Below are positions 1 to 6,830 of a stretch of DNA of 10,822 nucleotides, piece after piece. Source of the DNA: Gammaproteobacteria bacterium (lineage in GTDB: Bacteria; Pseudomonadota; Gammaproteobacteria; Diplorickettsiales; Diplorickettsiaceae). Location: positions 1 to 10,822 of the forward strand of contig JABDBU010000022.1 of the NCBI GenBank assembly GCA_013288455.1, written 5' to 3'. The position numbers were made by a program, and so were the translations under genes. The notes below the pieces were generated by a model, which was not told the DNA's origin, searched no databases, and saw only the letters and a list, made by a program, of their open reading frames with translations. Position 1 is the stretch's first letter; each line of letters opens with the position of its first letter.

Positions 1-1257
1 CCACCGTCTGGAGCAACAGCCATACCTATCTTGTATTCGCGAAATCGCCGTCCATCAACGCTGCCATCACAACAGCAGCGGCAAAAAAGTTGTCTCATCC
101 CTGTATGTATTGAGTTTAAGCGTAATTCTCAATATATTTCTGCCGCAGAACAAGCAAAAAAAATACTCACCATAGCTGATCGCTTAGTTGCCCAAGGTGT
201 TAATAAAGTTGGCCTTATTTATTCTGCAAACGATCAACAGACACGCACGATTAACAGCACCTATGGAAGTGGCGAATGGAAAACAAACATTTGTGGTGCT
301 AATCAAGCCGCGGTTGTAAAGGCTACAGAGGATTTATTAGCTACAGCATCTTACCAACACTTGCAAAGAAAATTTATAATTCAGCCTATTACGACAACCT
401 ATTATTCATCTAAGCCCAGCGAAGAACAAAAAAAGCAATACATTCTTACAGACCTAGCACGTATAGAAGATACTTTGTCTTGCCAAGACGATAGCGTATG
501 TACGCTTGGCTGGCAAAATCAGGAGGGGCAATCTAAATTTGCGATTGGCGGCGGCTGTACAACACTTTCTCAATTGCTTGACAATCTGATTCAAAATAGA
601 TTACATTCTCTTGCAGGCCGTTATCAACCGTCAGAAAATTTAGCGAATTGTTGTCATGATACCTCTCGTAATGCACCTACACCAAAAGTCCCGTCCCATT
701 CTTCAGTGAGAAAATTGGCACAGTCTGCAGCAGAAATTGCGCTTTCACGCTTTATAACGGAATCTCAGTTAAACTCCGATCCCAAACAAGTGGCTGTAGG
801 CATATTTCATCGAATGAATAAATTAGATCCGACGAATAGTAATGATTTACATATATTAGATAAAATATTATCTGAGCATTCAGCATTATTATTACAGTAT
901 TTTCATCAAAATCATTTATCGAATCTAGCAATCTTAACTAAGGTTACTGAAAAATTATTTGCTCTATATCAAGAAGAACTAAACGATAGAAAAGTAAAAG
1001 GAGTTATTTGCATTACTAAATTTTGGAGATTGAATTTTGGCTATACTACGAGTCAAAAACAGGAGGCGGTTGATGTTTTGAAGAGGAACTTAACGCAGAA
1101 CTCTCGTTCATCGAAAGACTTAGTAAATCTAAAAAAACTTTATCCCGCTCTAGGAAACGCTAGATTGGGTAAATTATGTGATGCGTTGGGAACAACATTG
1201 AATACAGAAACTCAAGACAGTAGCACATCTCAGAATGCTGCGAACAGAAGGTTATAA
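1..1257 (+). CDS. Unrecognised protein, 5' end cut by the window edge
   Basis: I do not recognise this protein. The frame is open from the first base of the window. The first possible start is a TTG at 31, and no in-frame ATG occurs until about residue 262 counted from it, so the true start probably lies upstream. Counting from the TTG: residues 1-20 are a polar, Ser/Pro/Gln-rich linker; 21-195 look like a compact alpha/beta domain, with a strand (CLIPVCIEF), an amphipathic helix (about 38-56), a strand (KVGLIYSA), then a GEW motif near 81-83, a GW at 160-161 and a glycine-rich AIGGG at 171-175; 210-225 are a linker; 225-390 are mostly helical; the last 18 residues are rich in Ser, Thr, Asn and Gln. 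No signal peptide or membrane span is seen in the visible part. The 3' half is more AT-rich than the neighbouring genes. The layout of a globular domain, a helical region and a polar tail resembles secreted effectors of Legionellales, but that is inference only. The gene converges on priA with a 37-bp gap. Confidence 0.7.
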   Translation, partial: PPSGATAIPILYSRNRRPSTLPSQQQRQKSCLIPVCIEFKRNSQYISAAEQAKKILTIADRLVAQGVNKVGLIYSANDQQTRTINSTYGSGEWKTNICGANQAAVVKATEDLLATASYQHLQRKFIIQPITTTYYSSKPSEEQKKQYILTDLARIEDTLSCQDDSVCTLGWQNQEGQSKFAIGGGCTTLSQLLDNLIQNRLHSLAGRYQPSENLANCCHDTSRNAPTPKVPSHSSVRKLAQSAAEIALSRFITESQLNSDPKQVAVGIFHRMNKLDPTNSNDLHILDKILSEHSALLLQYFHQNHLSNLAILTKVTEKLFALYQEELNDRKVKGVICITKFWRLNFGYTTSQKQEAVDVLKRNLTQNSRSSKDLVNLKKLYPALGNARLGKLCDALGTTLNTETQDSSTSQNAANRRL

Positions 1258-1294
1258 AACTAGGACGGTCACATTTAGTCTGCACTGTTAAACC

Positions 1295-3313
1295 TTAAAT
1301 AGTTTCCAATGGATCAACATCCAGTGACCAGCGCACGCGATGGCAACTGGTCAGTTCAGGAAGTAATTTTAATAATGATTTCAGTAGCTCATGTAGCTCA
1401 TCGCGTTTGTCAGCTTGCAATAGTAATTGAGCTCGATAGTATCCTGCGCGGCGTGGTAATAAAGCAGAGATTGGACCTAACACAGCGACTTTTTTTTTCA
1501 GCCGGTTAGCACGTTGCTTAATCTCATTTAAAAAATCCAATGGACTAGAGGACGATCTTGCCTCCGCTAAGATTAATGCTAAGTGAGTATATGGAGGTAG
1601 CCTTGACGCTTCTCGCTCTCTGAGCAAGGTTTCGCTAAAACTCAAGTAACCTTTATTTATCAAATGGATCAATAAGGGATTTTCAGGATGGTGAGTTTGA
1701 ATCAATACCTCGCCAGGCGCATCTGCTCGACCAGCCCGTCCTGCTACTTGTACAATGAGTTGTCCGACGCGTTCTAATGCACGAAAGTCAGCGCTAAATA
1801 ATCCTGCATCGGTTTCCAATATACCGACCAATGTTACATTTGGAAAATGATGCCCCTTTGCCAACATTTGAGTCCCTACTAAAATCTGACTTTCTCCTTG
1901 TTGTATGCTTTCTAATAGACCATGTAAACTTCCTGTTCGCCGTGTGTTATCGCGATCGAGGCGTGCGATACTCACTCCCGGGAAATATTTTTTTAAAGTA
2001 GTTTCTAGACGTTGTGTACCTTGCCCTACAACAACTAGCTGGGGTTCCTGGCAAGCGGGACAATGAGAAGCTACAGGAGAACAGTAACCACAATGATGGC
2101 ACTGTAAATGTGCAGGCGCTTTATGCAATGTCATTTTTTGATCACAGTGTGGACAATCGGCAGTCCAGCCGCAGGCGTGACAAATGGTAAGCGGCGCAAA
2201 ACCGCGTCGGTTTAAAAATAATAGTATCTGTCTTTGGTTTTTCAGGTGTGCTTCCATGCTCCGTAACAATGGGGAAGACAATCCTTGATAAAGCTTCTGG
2301 TGCCGGATATCGACAAGACGGAATTGTGGATGAACCGCGTTACCTGCACGATTAGGTAAAGATAAAAAATGATAGCGCCGCAGTTTGGCATTAGCTATGC
2401 TCTCTAAGGAAGGGGTTGCTGATCCTAATATTATTGGAATATTTTCCAATTTAGCGCGCATCAATGCTACATCCCGTGCATGGTAGCGCAGTCCGTTTTG
2501 CTGCTTAAACGATGAATCATGTTCCTCATCGACAATAATCAGCCCCGGATGTAGCAGTGGCGTAAATAATGCGGAGCGTGTACCTACGATAATGCTTGCC
2601 ACACCTATCTTAGCTGACCACCAATTACTCAAGCGTTGCTTATCCGTGAGTCCTGAGTGAAATAGCAACAAAGGAACGGAAAAGCGATTTTGAAAACGTG
2701 CTAGCATTTGCGGCGTCAAGCCAATCTCAGGCACCAATACGAGTACCTGCTTTTTTCGATGGAGCGTGGCCGCGATAACCTGTAGATATACTTCTGTTTT
2801 TCCGCTACCTGTGACGCCGTATAGCAAAAAAGATGTAAAGGTGCCCAACGAGCGTATTATCGTATCGACAGCCGCTTGTTGGTGCATATTTAATGTCACC
2901 GCTGCTGCTAAGGTGTTGTTATCATCGGTATTTTTGGTTTCTTGCTGTGTCACCACCTCTACAGAGGCATACCTATTTTTTTTTTGTTTTCTAAACATAG
3001 GCAACAGCGCACTGGAAAACACCTCACCCAGCGGGTAATGATAATAATGGCTCGTCCATTCAAGTAAATGCCATAAGGAGTCAGGAAACAGCGGTTCTGT
3101 GTCGAGAATGGCCAGTGCTGTTTTCAGTTTAGACATAGGTAAGGCAGAAGTCTCGCTAACTTCAATCAAGAAACCTATCTTCTGCCCCCTACCAAATGGA
3201 ACTAATACACGTAATCCTTTTTTTAAAACAATATCAGTCAGATCTATCGGTACTAGATAATCGAAACAGTGATCTACAGGCACTGCAAGCGCAATTTTTA
3301 GAATCAGCGCCAT
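1295..3313 (-). CDS. priA: Primosomal protein N' (PriA replication-restart helicase), lacking the winged-helix region
   Basis: PriA is a 3'-to-5' superfamily 2 DNA helicase that recognises stalled forks and starts reloading of the replicative helicase. Visible in order (numbered from the ATG at 3313): an N-terminal 3'-DNA-binding domain (about 1-105, with FDYLVP); Walker A GVTGSGKTE at about 166-174; a Walker B/DEAH-like DEEHD at about 262-266; the motif GSATPSLES; a zinc-binding insert with all eight cysteines in four pairs (CHAC, CPHC, CHHC, CPAC); GTQMLAKGHHF; QVAGRAGRA; and the C-terminal domain ending near VDPLE. I chose the ATG at 3313 because MALILKIALAVPV lines up with known PriA N termini. 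A TTG at 3325 would add four residues, and neither start has a strong ribosome-binding site. At 672 aa it is shorter than E. coli PriA (732 aa). The deficit falls between the 3'-binding domain and the helicase core, where the winged helix should be. It lies 93 bp downstream of waaC on the same strand and is probably co-transcribed. Confidence 0.96.
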   Translation of the reverse strand: MALILKIALAVPVDHCFDYLVPIDLTDIVLKKGLRVLVPFGRGQKIGFLIEVSETSALPMSKLKTALAILDTEPLFPDSLWHLLEWTSHYYHYPLGEVFSSALLPMFRKQKKNRYASVEVVTQQETKNTDDNNTLAAAVTLNMHQQAAVDTIIRSLGTFTSFLLYGVTGSGKTEVYLQVIAATLHRKKQVLVLVPEIGLTPQMLARFQNRFSVPLLLFHSGLTDKQRLSNWWSAKIGVASIIVGTRSALFTPLLHPGLIIVDEEHDSSFKQQNGLRYHARDVALMRAKLENIPIILGSATPSLESIANAKLRRYHFLSLPNRAGNAVHPQFRLVDIRHQKLYQGLSSPLLRSMEAHLKNQRQILLFLNRRGFAPLTICHACGWTADCPHCDQKMTLHKAPAHLQCHHCGYCSPVASHCPACQEPQLVVVGQGTQRLETTLKKYFPGVSIARLDRDNTRRTGSLHGLLESIQQGESQILVGTQMLAKGHHFPNVTLVGILETDAGLFSADFRALERVGQLIVQVAGRAGRADAPGEVLIQTHHPENPLLIHLINKGYLSFSETLLREREASRLPPYTHLALILAEARSSSSPLDFLNEIKQRANRLKKKVAVLGPISALLPRRAGYYRAQLLLQADKRDELHELLKSLLKLLPELTSCHRVRWSLDVDPLETI

Positions 3314-3406
3314 GTTGTTAACCAAAAAAAACTAACTGAATGTCGTTCCCAAATCCGAGCGAAACCAGAGATTCATAAACAGACACGTAAAGCCAGGGAT
3401 GTGCAA

Positions 3407-4369
3407 TCAAACTGCCAAAACCTGTTGTAGCGCCTGCCACACCGTTTCTACAGATACTATGCGATCGCCTATGGTACGCAAGTGAATCTGTGTCGGCCCC
3501 AGTGTCCCTATCAAGCCAGGATCCGTTGGCCCGTACAGTGTGATAGCTGGTATGGATAACGCTGCCGCCAAATGACTTAATCCCGTATCAACACACACTG
3601 CTGCTTTGGCCTGCAAAAGCAGACTCGCTATTTCCCCTAAGCGTAAGCGTGGCAATACGGCCGTATGTTGACCATCACCACAAATACGTATGGCACATTT
3701 CCTTTCTTCTTCACTGCCCCAGGGCACAACGACGAATATCCCCGCTTGCGCTGTCTTTTTCAACAACGCGGCCCAGAAAGCTTCTGAGTAACATTTTCTA
3801 GGGTCACTGGCATTAGGTACGACAACCAAATAATCGTTTGGAAGATTGAATCTTAACGAGCAAAAACGATTCTTTGCTACATTATAACGGATTGCATTAT
3901 CCGGTAATGGATACTCCAGTGCTTGCGCAAACAATTGGCGCAAACGATGTACGGCGTGTTGAGTGCGCGGCACAAAAAATTTTTTCTGATAAGCAAAATC
4001 AGCAAAAATTTCTCTCACTGAATCCTTATCCATACCTAAACGATACCCACGACTTAAACGCATCACTACCGCACTTTTGATAGACCCCTGCGCATCGATC
4101 ACTTTATCGTAGCATTGAGCACGCAACCGTTGACAGAAATGCCATGCTTCTTTTCGATGTAAGGCTAACCAGGGTTGTCTTCTCCATCGACGTAATGCGA
4201 CTGGGATCACGTGGATAACGCTTTTATGCCAAGTCGGAATTTCTGTAAAGGCTTCTTCTACAACCCAGTCAAATTGAATGCTAGGTATGACATCTGCTGC
4301 ATCGCTCAAAGCGGGCAAGGTATGAATAATATCGCCCATTGAAGACATTTTCACGACTAAAACACGCAT
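3407..4369 (-). CDS. waaC: Lipopolysaccharide heptosyltransferase I
   Basis: WaaC adds the first L-glycero-D-manno-heptose from ADP-heptose to the Kdo of lipid A on the cytoplasmic face of the inner membrane, starting the LPS inner core. This is a GT-B fold enzyme of glycosyltransferase family 9. The N terminus MRVLVVKMSSMGDIIHTLPA is typical of WaaC and carries the expected catalytic Asp13. Residues in the nucleotide-sugar site also sit at the family positions: Lys192 in NASDPRK, Glu222 in WGSEEE, and Asp261 in CVDTGLSHLAAAL, followed by LYGPTDPGLIG. At 320 aa it is essentially full length (E. coli WaaC is 319). The ATG at 4369 fits the family N terminus exactly. Heptosyltransferase II is less likely because of the SSMGD N terminus and the DPGLIG segment. 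It is the first gene of a minus-strand pair with priA and is divergent from panB. Its presence implies a heptose-containing LPS core. Confidence 0.94.
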   Translation of the reverse strand: MRVLVVKMSSMGDIIHTLPALSDAADVIPSIQFDWVVEEAFTEIPTWHKSVIHVIPVALRRWRRQPWLALHRKEAWHFCQRLRAQCYDKVIDAQGSIKSAVVMRLSRGYRLGMDKDSVREIFADFAYQKKFFVPRTQHAVHRLRQLFAQALEYPLPDNAIRYNVAKNRFCSLRFNLPNDYLVVVPNASDPRKCYSEAFWAALLKKTAQAGIFVVVPWGSEEERKCAIRICGDGQHTAVLPRLRLGEIASLLLQAKAAVCVDTGLSHLAAALSIPAITLYGPTDPGLIGTLGPTQIHLRTIGDRIVSVETVWQALQQVLAV

Positions 4370-4464
4370 GCAACAACAGTAATACAGTAATTGTAAAAGT
4401 AGCAGTGATGACTCCCGGGCTACGCTAGCACAAAAAAAGAGGTGTGTTAAGCTTGCACTGTCAC

Positions 4465-4494
4465 TTGCGAATAGCTACGTACTTTAAGTACACT
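4465..4494 (+). promoter_or_regulatory. Possible sigma-70 promoter for panBC
   Basis: TTGCGA (4465-4470) and TACACT (4489-4494) are separated by 18 bp. Each matches four of six consensus bases. It would give a leader of roughly 130 nt before the panB ATG. A second candidate -10, TATAAA at 4546-4551, lies closer to the gene but has no clear -35 element. Both are read from sequence only and are weak. For waaC on the other strand, the best -10-like element is the reverse complement of ATTGTA at about 4390-4395 (TACAAT), also without a good -35. Confidence 0.3.
4479..4491. repeat. 13-bp palindrome in the waaC-panB divergent region
   Basis: GTACTT-T-AAGTAC is a perfect inverted repeat with 6-bp arms around one central base. 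It lies in the 260-bp divergent region between waaC and panB and overlaps the candidate panB -10 element. Its size and place fit a binding site for a dimeric regulator, but no regulator can be named from the sequence, and a chance palindrome in AT-rich DNA is possible. Confidence 0.4.
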
Positions 4495-4629
4495 ACATCC
4501 GTTTTAGCGTTCGCGGTAGAAAAAAGCACCTGCATGCAAGGCGTGTATAAACGATTCGATAGCTAGCATTTGATCAAGCGACGAGTACTTGATTTTCTAC
4601 CACCCCCGTATTTTATAGGTCGATCATCG

Positions 4630-5415
4630 ATGCATTGCCAGATTTTTCACAAAAAAAAGTCCGTTCAAGAAAAGATCGTCATGCTCACTTGTTACGACTA
4701 CGCTATGGCAAGAATTCTTCAAAATTCCTCTCTAGATGCCCTACTAGTCGGCGACAGTTTAGCGGTCACTGTGCACGGTTTTAAAGATACAATCATGGCG
4801 ACATTAACGATGATGGAAATGCACACAGCGGCTGTCAGTCGCGGTGCAGGAACCCAATTCATCATCAGTGATCTACCCTTCCTAAGCTATCGTAAATCAC
4901 TTTGTCAAGGCGTTTCGGGGGCAGAGAGATTAATTCGAGCCGGTGCACACGCAGTTAAATTAGAGGGCGCTGCAGGCAATCTCGCATTCATCTCGCATTT
5001 AGTTGAGTCTGGTATTCCAGTGATGGGGCATCTTGGTTTGACTCCGCAACTTACGCATACCTTAGGCGGTTATAAAGTCCAGGGAAAAACTCCCTCCTCT
5101 GCGCAGCAACTAAAAAAAGATGCCCTAGCCTTACAAGCAGCGGGCTGTTTTTCACTGGTGTTGGAATGTATCCCAGCGAGCCTAGCCAAAGAAATTACCC
5201 AAAGCTTAACAATAGCGACTATTGGCATCGGCGCTGGTGCTGATACCGACGGCCAGATACTGGTGATGCACGATCTATTGGGATTATATCCAGATTTCAA
5301 ACCAAAATTTGTCAAACAGTTTTTGGCCGGTAGTCAATTACTCAGCCAAAGTGTTGATGATTATGCTCAGTCGGTCAGGCAAGGAAAGTTTCCAACACAT
5401 GAACAGTGTTACTAA
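4630..5415 (+). CDS. panB: 3-methyl-2-oxobutanoate hydroxymethyltransferase (ketopantoate hydroxymethyltransferase)
   Basis: PanB transfers a hydroxymethyl group from 5,10-methylene-tetrahydrofolate to alpha-ketoisovalerate, giving ketopantoate, the first committed step of pantothenate (vitamin B5) and CoA synthesis. It is a cytoplasmic Mg-dependent TIM-barrel enzyme. Visible motifs: LTCYDYAMARIL near the N terminus; VGDSL with metal-binding Asp42; SDLPF with Asp81; VKLEG with Lys110 and Glu112; GHLGLTPQ; GGYKVQG; LVLECIP with the catalytic Glu; and IGIGAGADTDGQILVMHD. At 261 aa it matches the family length (E. coli 264). I chose the ATG at 4630, with an AGG ten bases upstream. An in-frame TTG at 4570 would add 20 residues that do not resemble PanB. 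It overlaps panC by 17 bp, so the two are surely one operon. All key residues are present. Confidence 0.96.
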   Translation: MHCQIFHKKKSVQEKIVMLTCYDYAMARILQNSSLDALLVGDSLAVTVHGFKDTIMATLTMMEMHTAAVSRGAGTQFIISDLPFLSYRKSLCQGVSGAERLIRAGAHAVKLEGAAGNLAFISHLVESGIPVMGHLGLTPQLTHTLGGYKVQGKTPSSAQQLKKDALALQAAGCFSLVLECIPASLAKEITQSLTIATIGIGAGADTDGQILVMHDLLGLYPDFKPKFVKQFLAGSQLLSQSVDDYAQSVRQGKFPTHEQCY

Positions 5416-6160
5416 TTTAACTGACTGGCGAAACATTCGCAAAAAAATACAGCACGCAAGTATCGGCTTTGTGCATACTATGGGCCATTTACACGCTGGT
5501 CACTTAAGTCTGTGCTCGCGCTCTCAGCAAGAAAATGACGTTACCGTAGTGGCTATCTTTATTAATCCCACTCAATTCAATCAGACTGCGGATTTTGTCA
5601 ACTATCCGCGCACTTTACAAACAGACAAGGAATTGCTTTTACGACAAAAAATTGACTACTTGCTGTTATTAGACAAACAAACTGTCTATCCTAGTGATTA
5701 CCACATTCAAGTACTCGAAAAAACAGAATTAGGTCAAACACTAGAGGGACAGTTTAGACCTGGTCACTTTGCCGGTATGCTGACCGTCGTTTTAAAATAC
5801 CTAAATATTGTCAAGCCTACACGTTCTTACTACGGTGAAAAGGATTATCAGCAACTGTTACTTATACAAAAGATGGCTCGAGCGTTGTTTTTAGAAACGA
5901 AAATTGTTGCCTGTGCCACCGTTCGAGCCGAAGATGGCCTAGCATTAAGCTCTAGAAATTCGCTATTAACCGTAGCACAGCGTAAAAAAGCAAGATTTTT
6001 TCCAGCAATTTTACAAAAAACACAAAGTCAGGAAGCCACAGTAAAAGAATTGGAAGCTATGGGTTTTAAAGTCGACTATATTGCTGATCATTGGGGCCGA
6101 CGTTTAGCCGCTGTGTGGTTAAATGAAATTCGTCTTATCGATAATAGAAAAATTGAATAA
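5399..6160 (+). CDS. panC: Pantothenate synthetase (pantoate--beta-alanine ligase), short form
   Basis: PanC joins pantoate and beta-alanine using ATP, through a pantoyl-adenylate, to make pantothenate. It belongs to the HIGH-motif nucleotidyltransferase superfamily. Visible: HTMGHLHAGH at 26-35, with the HxxH histidines 32 and 35; INPTQFN with the substrate-binding Gln; NYPRT; EGQFRPGHFAGMLTVV; GEKDYQQL with Lys148; and SSRN at 184-187, the KMSKS equivalent. The ATG at 5399 aligns with the family N terminus; in-frame upstream starts would lie well inside panB. AAGGA at 5381-5385 is a rather distant ribosome-binding site, so translation may be coupled to panB. At 253 aa it is shorter than E. 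coli PanC (283), with a reduced C-terminal domain ending in RRLAAVWLNEIRLIDN, much like the short PanC I recall from Coxiella. The usual proline of the PTMG motif is His26 here. No panD is in the window, so the source of beta-alanine is not shown. Confidence 0.95.
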   Translation: MNSVTNLTDWRNIRKKIQHASIGFVHTMGHLHAGHLSLCSRSQQENDVTVVAIFINPTQFNQTADFVNYPRTLQTDKELLLRQKIDYLLLLDKQTVYPSDYHIQVLEKTELGQTLEGQFRPGHFAGMLTVVLKYLNIVKPTRSYYGEKDYQQLLLIQKMARALFLETKIVACATVRAEDGLALSSRNSLLTVAQRKKARFFPAILQKTQSQEATVKELEAMGFKVDYIADHWGRRLAAVWLNEIRLIDNRKIE

Positions 6161-6203
6161 AAAATTAACGGCTCATCTGATCTTTACTCCTTTCTAAAAC
6201 TGC

Positions 6204-6232
6204 TTGAGTTATCTGGAAAATTAGCTTTTAAT
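6204..6232 (+). promoter_or_regulatory. Likely sigma-70 promoter for the thioredoxin-like gene
   Basis: TTGAGT (6204-6209) and TTTAAT (6227-6232) are separated by an ideal 17 bp and match the consensus at four and five of six bases. It starts 43 bp after the panC stop and predicts a transcript beginning near 6239, giving a leader of about 70 nt. This suggests the gene is transcribed separately from panBC. Confidence 0.5.
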
Positions 6233-6298
6233 GTAGCGAGAAAGTAGGAAGCGAATCGATTTTCTTAAATTGTATGAGTTTACTGAGTTCTATATTTT

Positions 6299-6302
6299 GG
6301 GG
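6299..6302 (+). promoter_or_regulatory. Ribosome-binding site deciding the thioredoxin-like start
   Basis: GGGG lies six bases before the ATG at 6309. It directly touches the alternative in-frame ATG at 6303, leaving that one no spacing, so 6309 is the better start. A TTG at 6270 is also in frame but would add residues ahead of a clear signal peptide. Confidence 0.4.
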
Positions 6303-6308
6303 ATGCAA

Positions 6309-6770
6309 ATGCGTGTAGCTTGGCTTATTTTTCTAACTAGCGTCCTGTTTTCATCTCCTGCTGTCGTATCAGCGGTGACGCCAACTAATTCTTTCATTGT
6401 AAGGGATCCTGTTAATTTTTCGAACTACCAGGGCAAATGGATCGTGATCAGTTACTGGGCAACTTGGTGTAACTATTGTATGGAGGAAATATCTGAACTG
6501 AATGCATTCTATCGCGCCCACCAAAATCAAGTCATGTTGTTTGGCGTTAATTATGAAGACGGATCTGTAGCAGGATTAGCGGAACGAATGCAAGAAAGTG
6601 GCGTCGCTTTCCCCACTTTTGCTTATGATCCTACACAGTATTTTGCTTTCCACATGGAAAAAATTTCCGGCCTACCTACCACGCTGTTGATAGGTCCCGA
6701 TGGTAAATTGAAACGCATACTACAAGGTCCCCAGACCAAACGTAGTTTAGAACATGCACTCGGGCTATAA
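6309..6770 (+). CDS. Exported thioredoxin-fold protein, TlpA/DsbE-like thiol-disulfide oxidoreductase
   Basis: This is a small periplasmic redox protein. Residues 1-22 form a signal peptide: Arg near the start, a hydrophobic core, and a likely cleavage site after VVSA; an uncleaved anchor is possible. The rest is a TlpA/DsbE-like thioredoxin domain: WIVISYWATWCNYC with the active-site CxxC at Cys54 and Cys57, a strand VMLFGVNYED, and the cis-proline loop GLPTT at 121-125, followed by LLIGPDGKLKRIL. The CNYC dipeptide is typical of neither thioredoxin (CGPC) nor DsbA (CPHC). The family usually reduces disulfides in the periplasm, for example in cytochrome c maturation or cysteine recycling, but no cytochrome genes are nearby, so the substrate is unknown. 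The mature protein of about 131 aa is a single compact domain. It follows panC by 148 bp with its own likely promoter and converges on mrcA with a 60-bp gap, in which I saw no clear hairpin terminator. Confidence 0.88.
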   Translation: MRVAWLIFLTSVLFSSPAVVSAVTPTNSFIVRDPVNFSNYQGKWIVISYWATWCNYCMEEISELNAFYRAHQNQVMLFGVNYEDGSVAGLAERMQESGVAFPTFAYDPTQYFAFHMEKISGLPTTLLIGPDGKLKRILQGPQTKRSLEHALGL

Positions 6771-6830
6771 TAACCCGTTTATACTTTGATACATGACGGA
6801 CACTACGGTTACTGTGAGGAATAAAGAAGG

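Noticed and set aside
90..660. Left-edge protein as a tRNA-dependent cyclodipeptide synthase
   Set aside because: The strand-helix-strand layout and an NSQYIS segment are faintly similar, but the catalytic GxSxGNSYFS-type serine motif and the later YxxxE motif are not seen.
1248..1296. AAGGTT/AACCTT inverted repeat as a two-way terminator between the left gene and priA
   Set aside because: The arms are only 6 bp, the loop is about 37 nt and there is no GC-rich stem with a T-run.
1309..1509. Small plus-strand open frame opposite the 3' end of priA
   Set aside because: It lies wholly within conserved PriA coding sequence on the other strand and resembles no protein.
2766..3038. 90-codon plus-strand open frame opposite priA
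   Set aside because: An antisense shadow over the Walker A region and linker of priA, with no ribosome-binding site of note.
4414..4429. CCCGGG and GCTACGCTAGC short palindromes upstream of waaC
   Set aside because: Too short to separate from chance and not placed over a recognisable promoter.
5070..5315. 81-codon minus-strand open frame inside panB
   Set aside because: An antisense shadow of a strongly conserved part of panB.
6771..6830. Terminator between the thioredoxin-like gene and mrcA
   Set aside because: Only a weak, bulged TAACCCG/CGGTTA pairing with a long loop was found, and no T-run follows.
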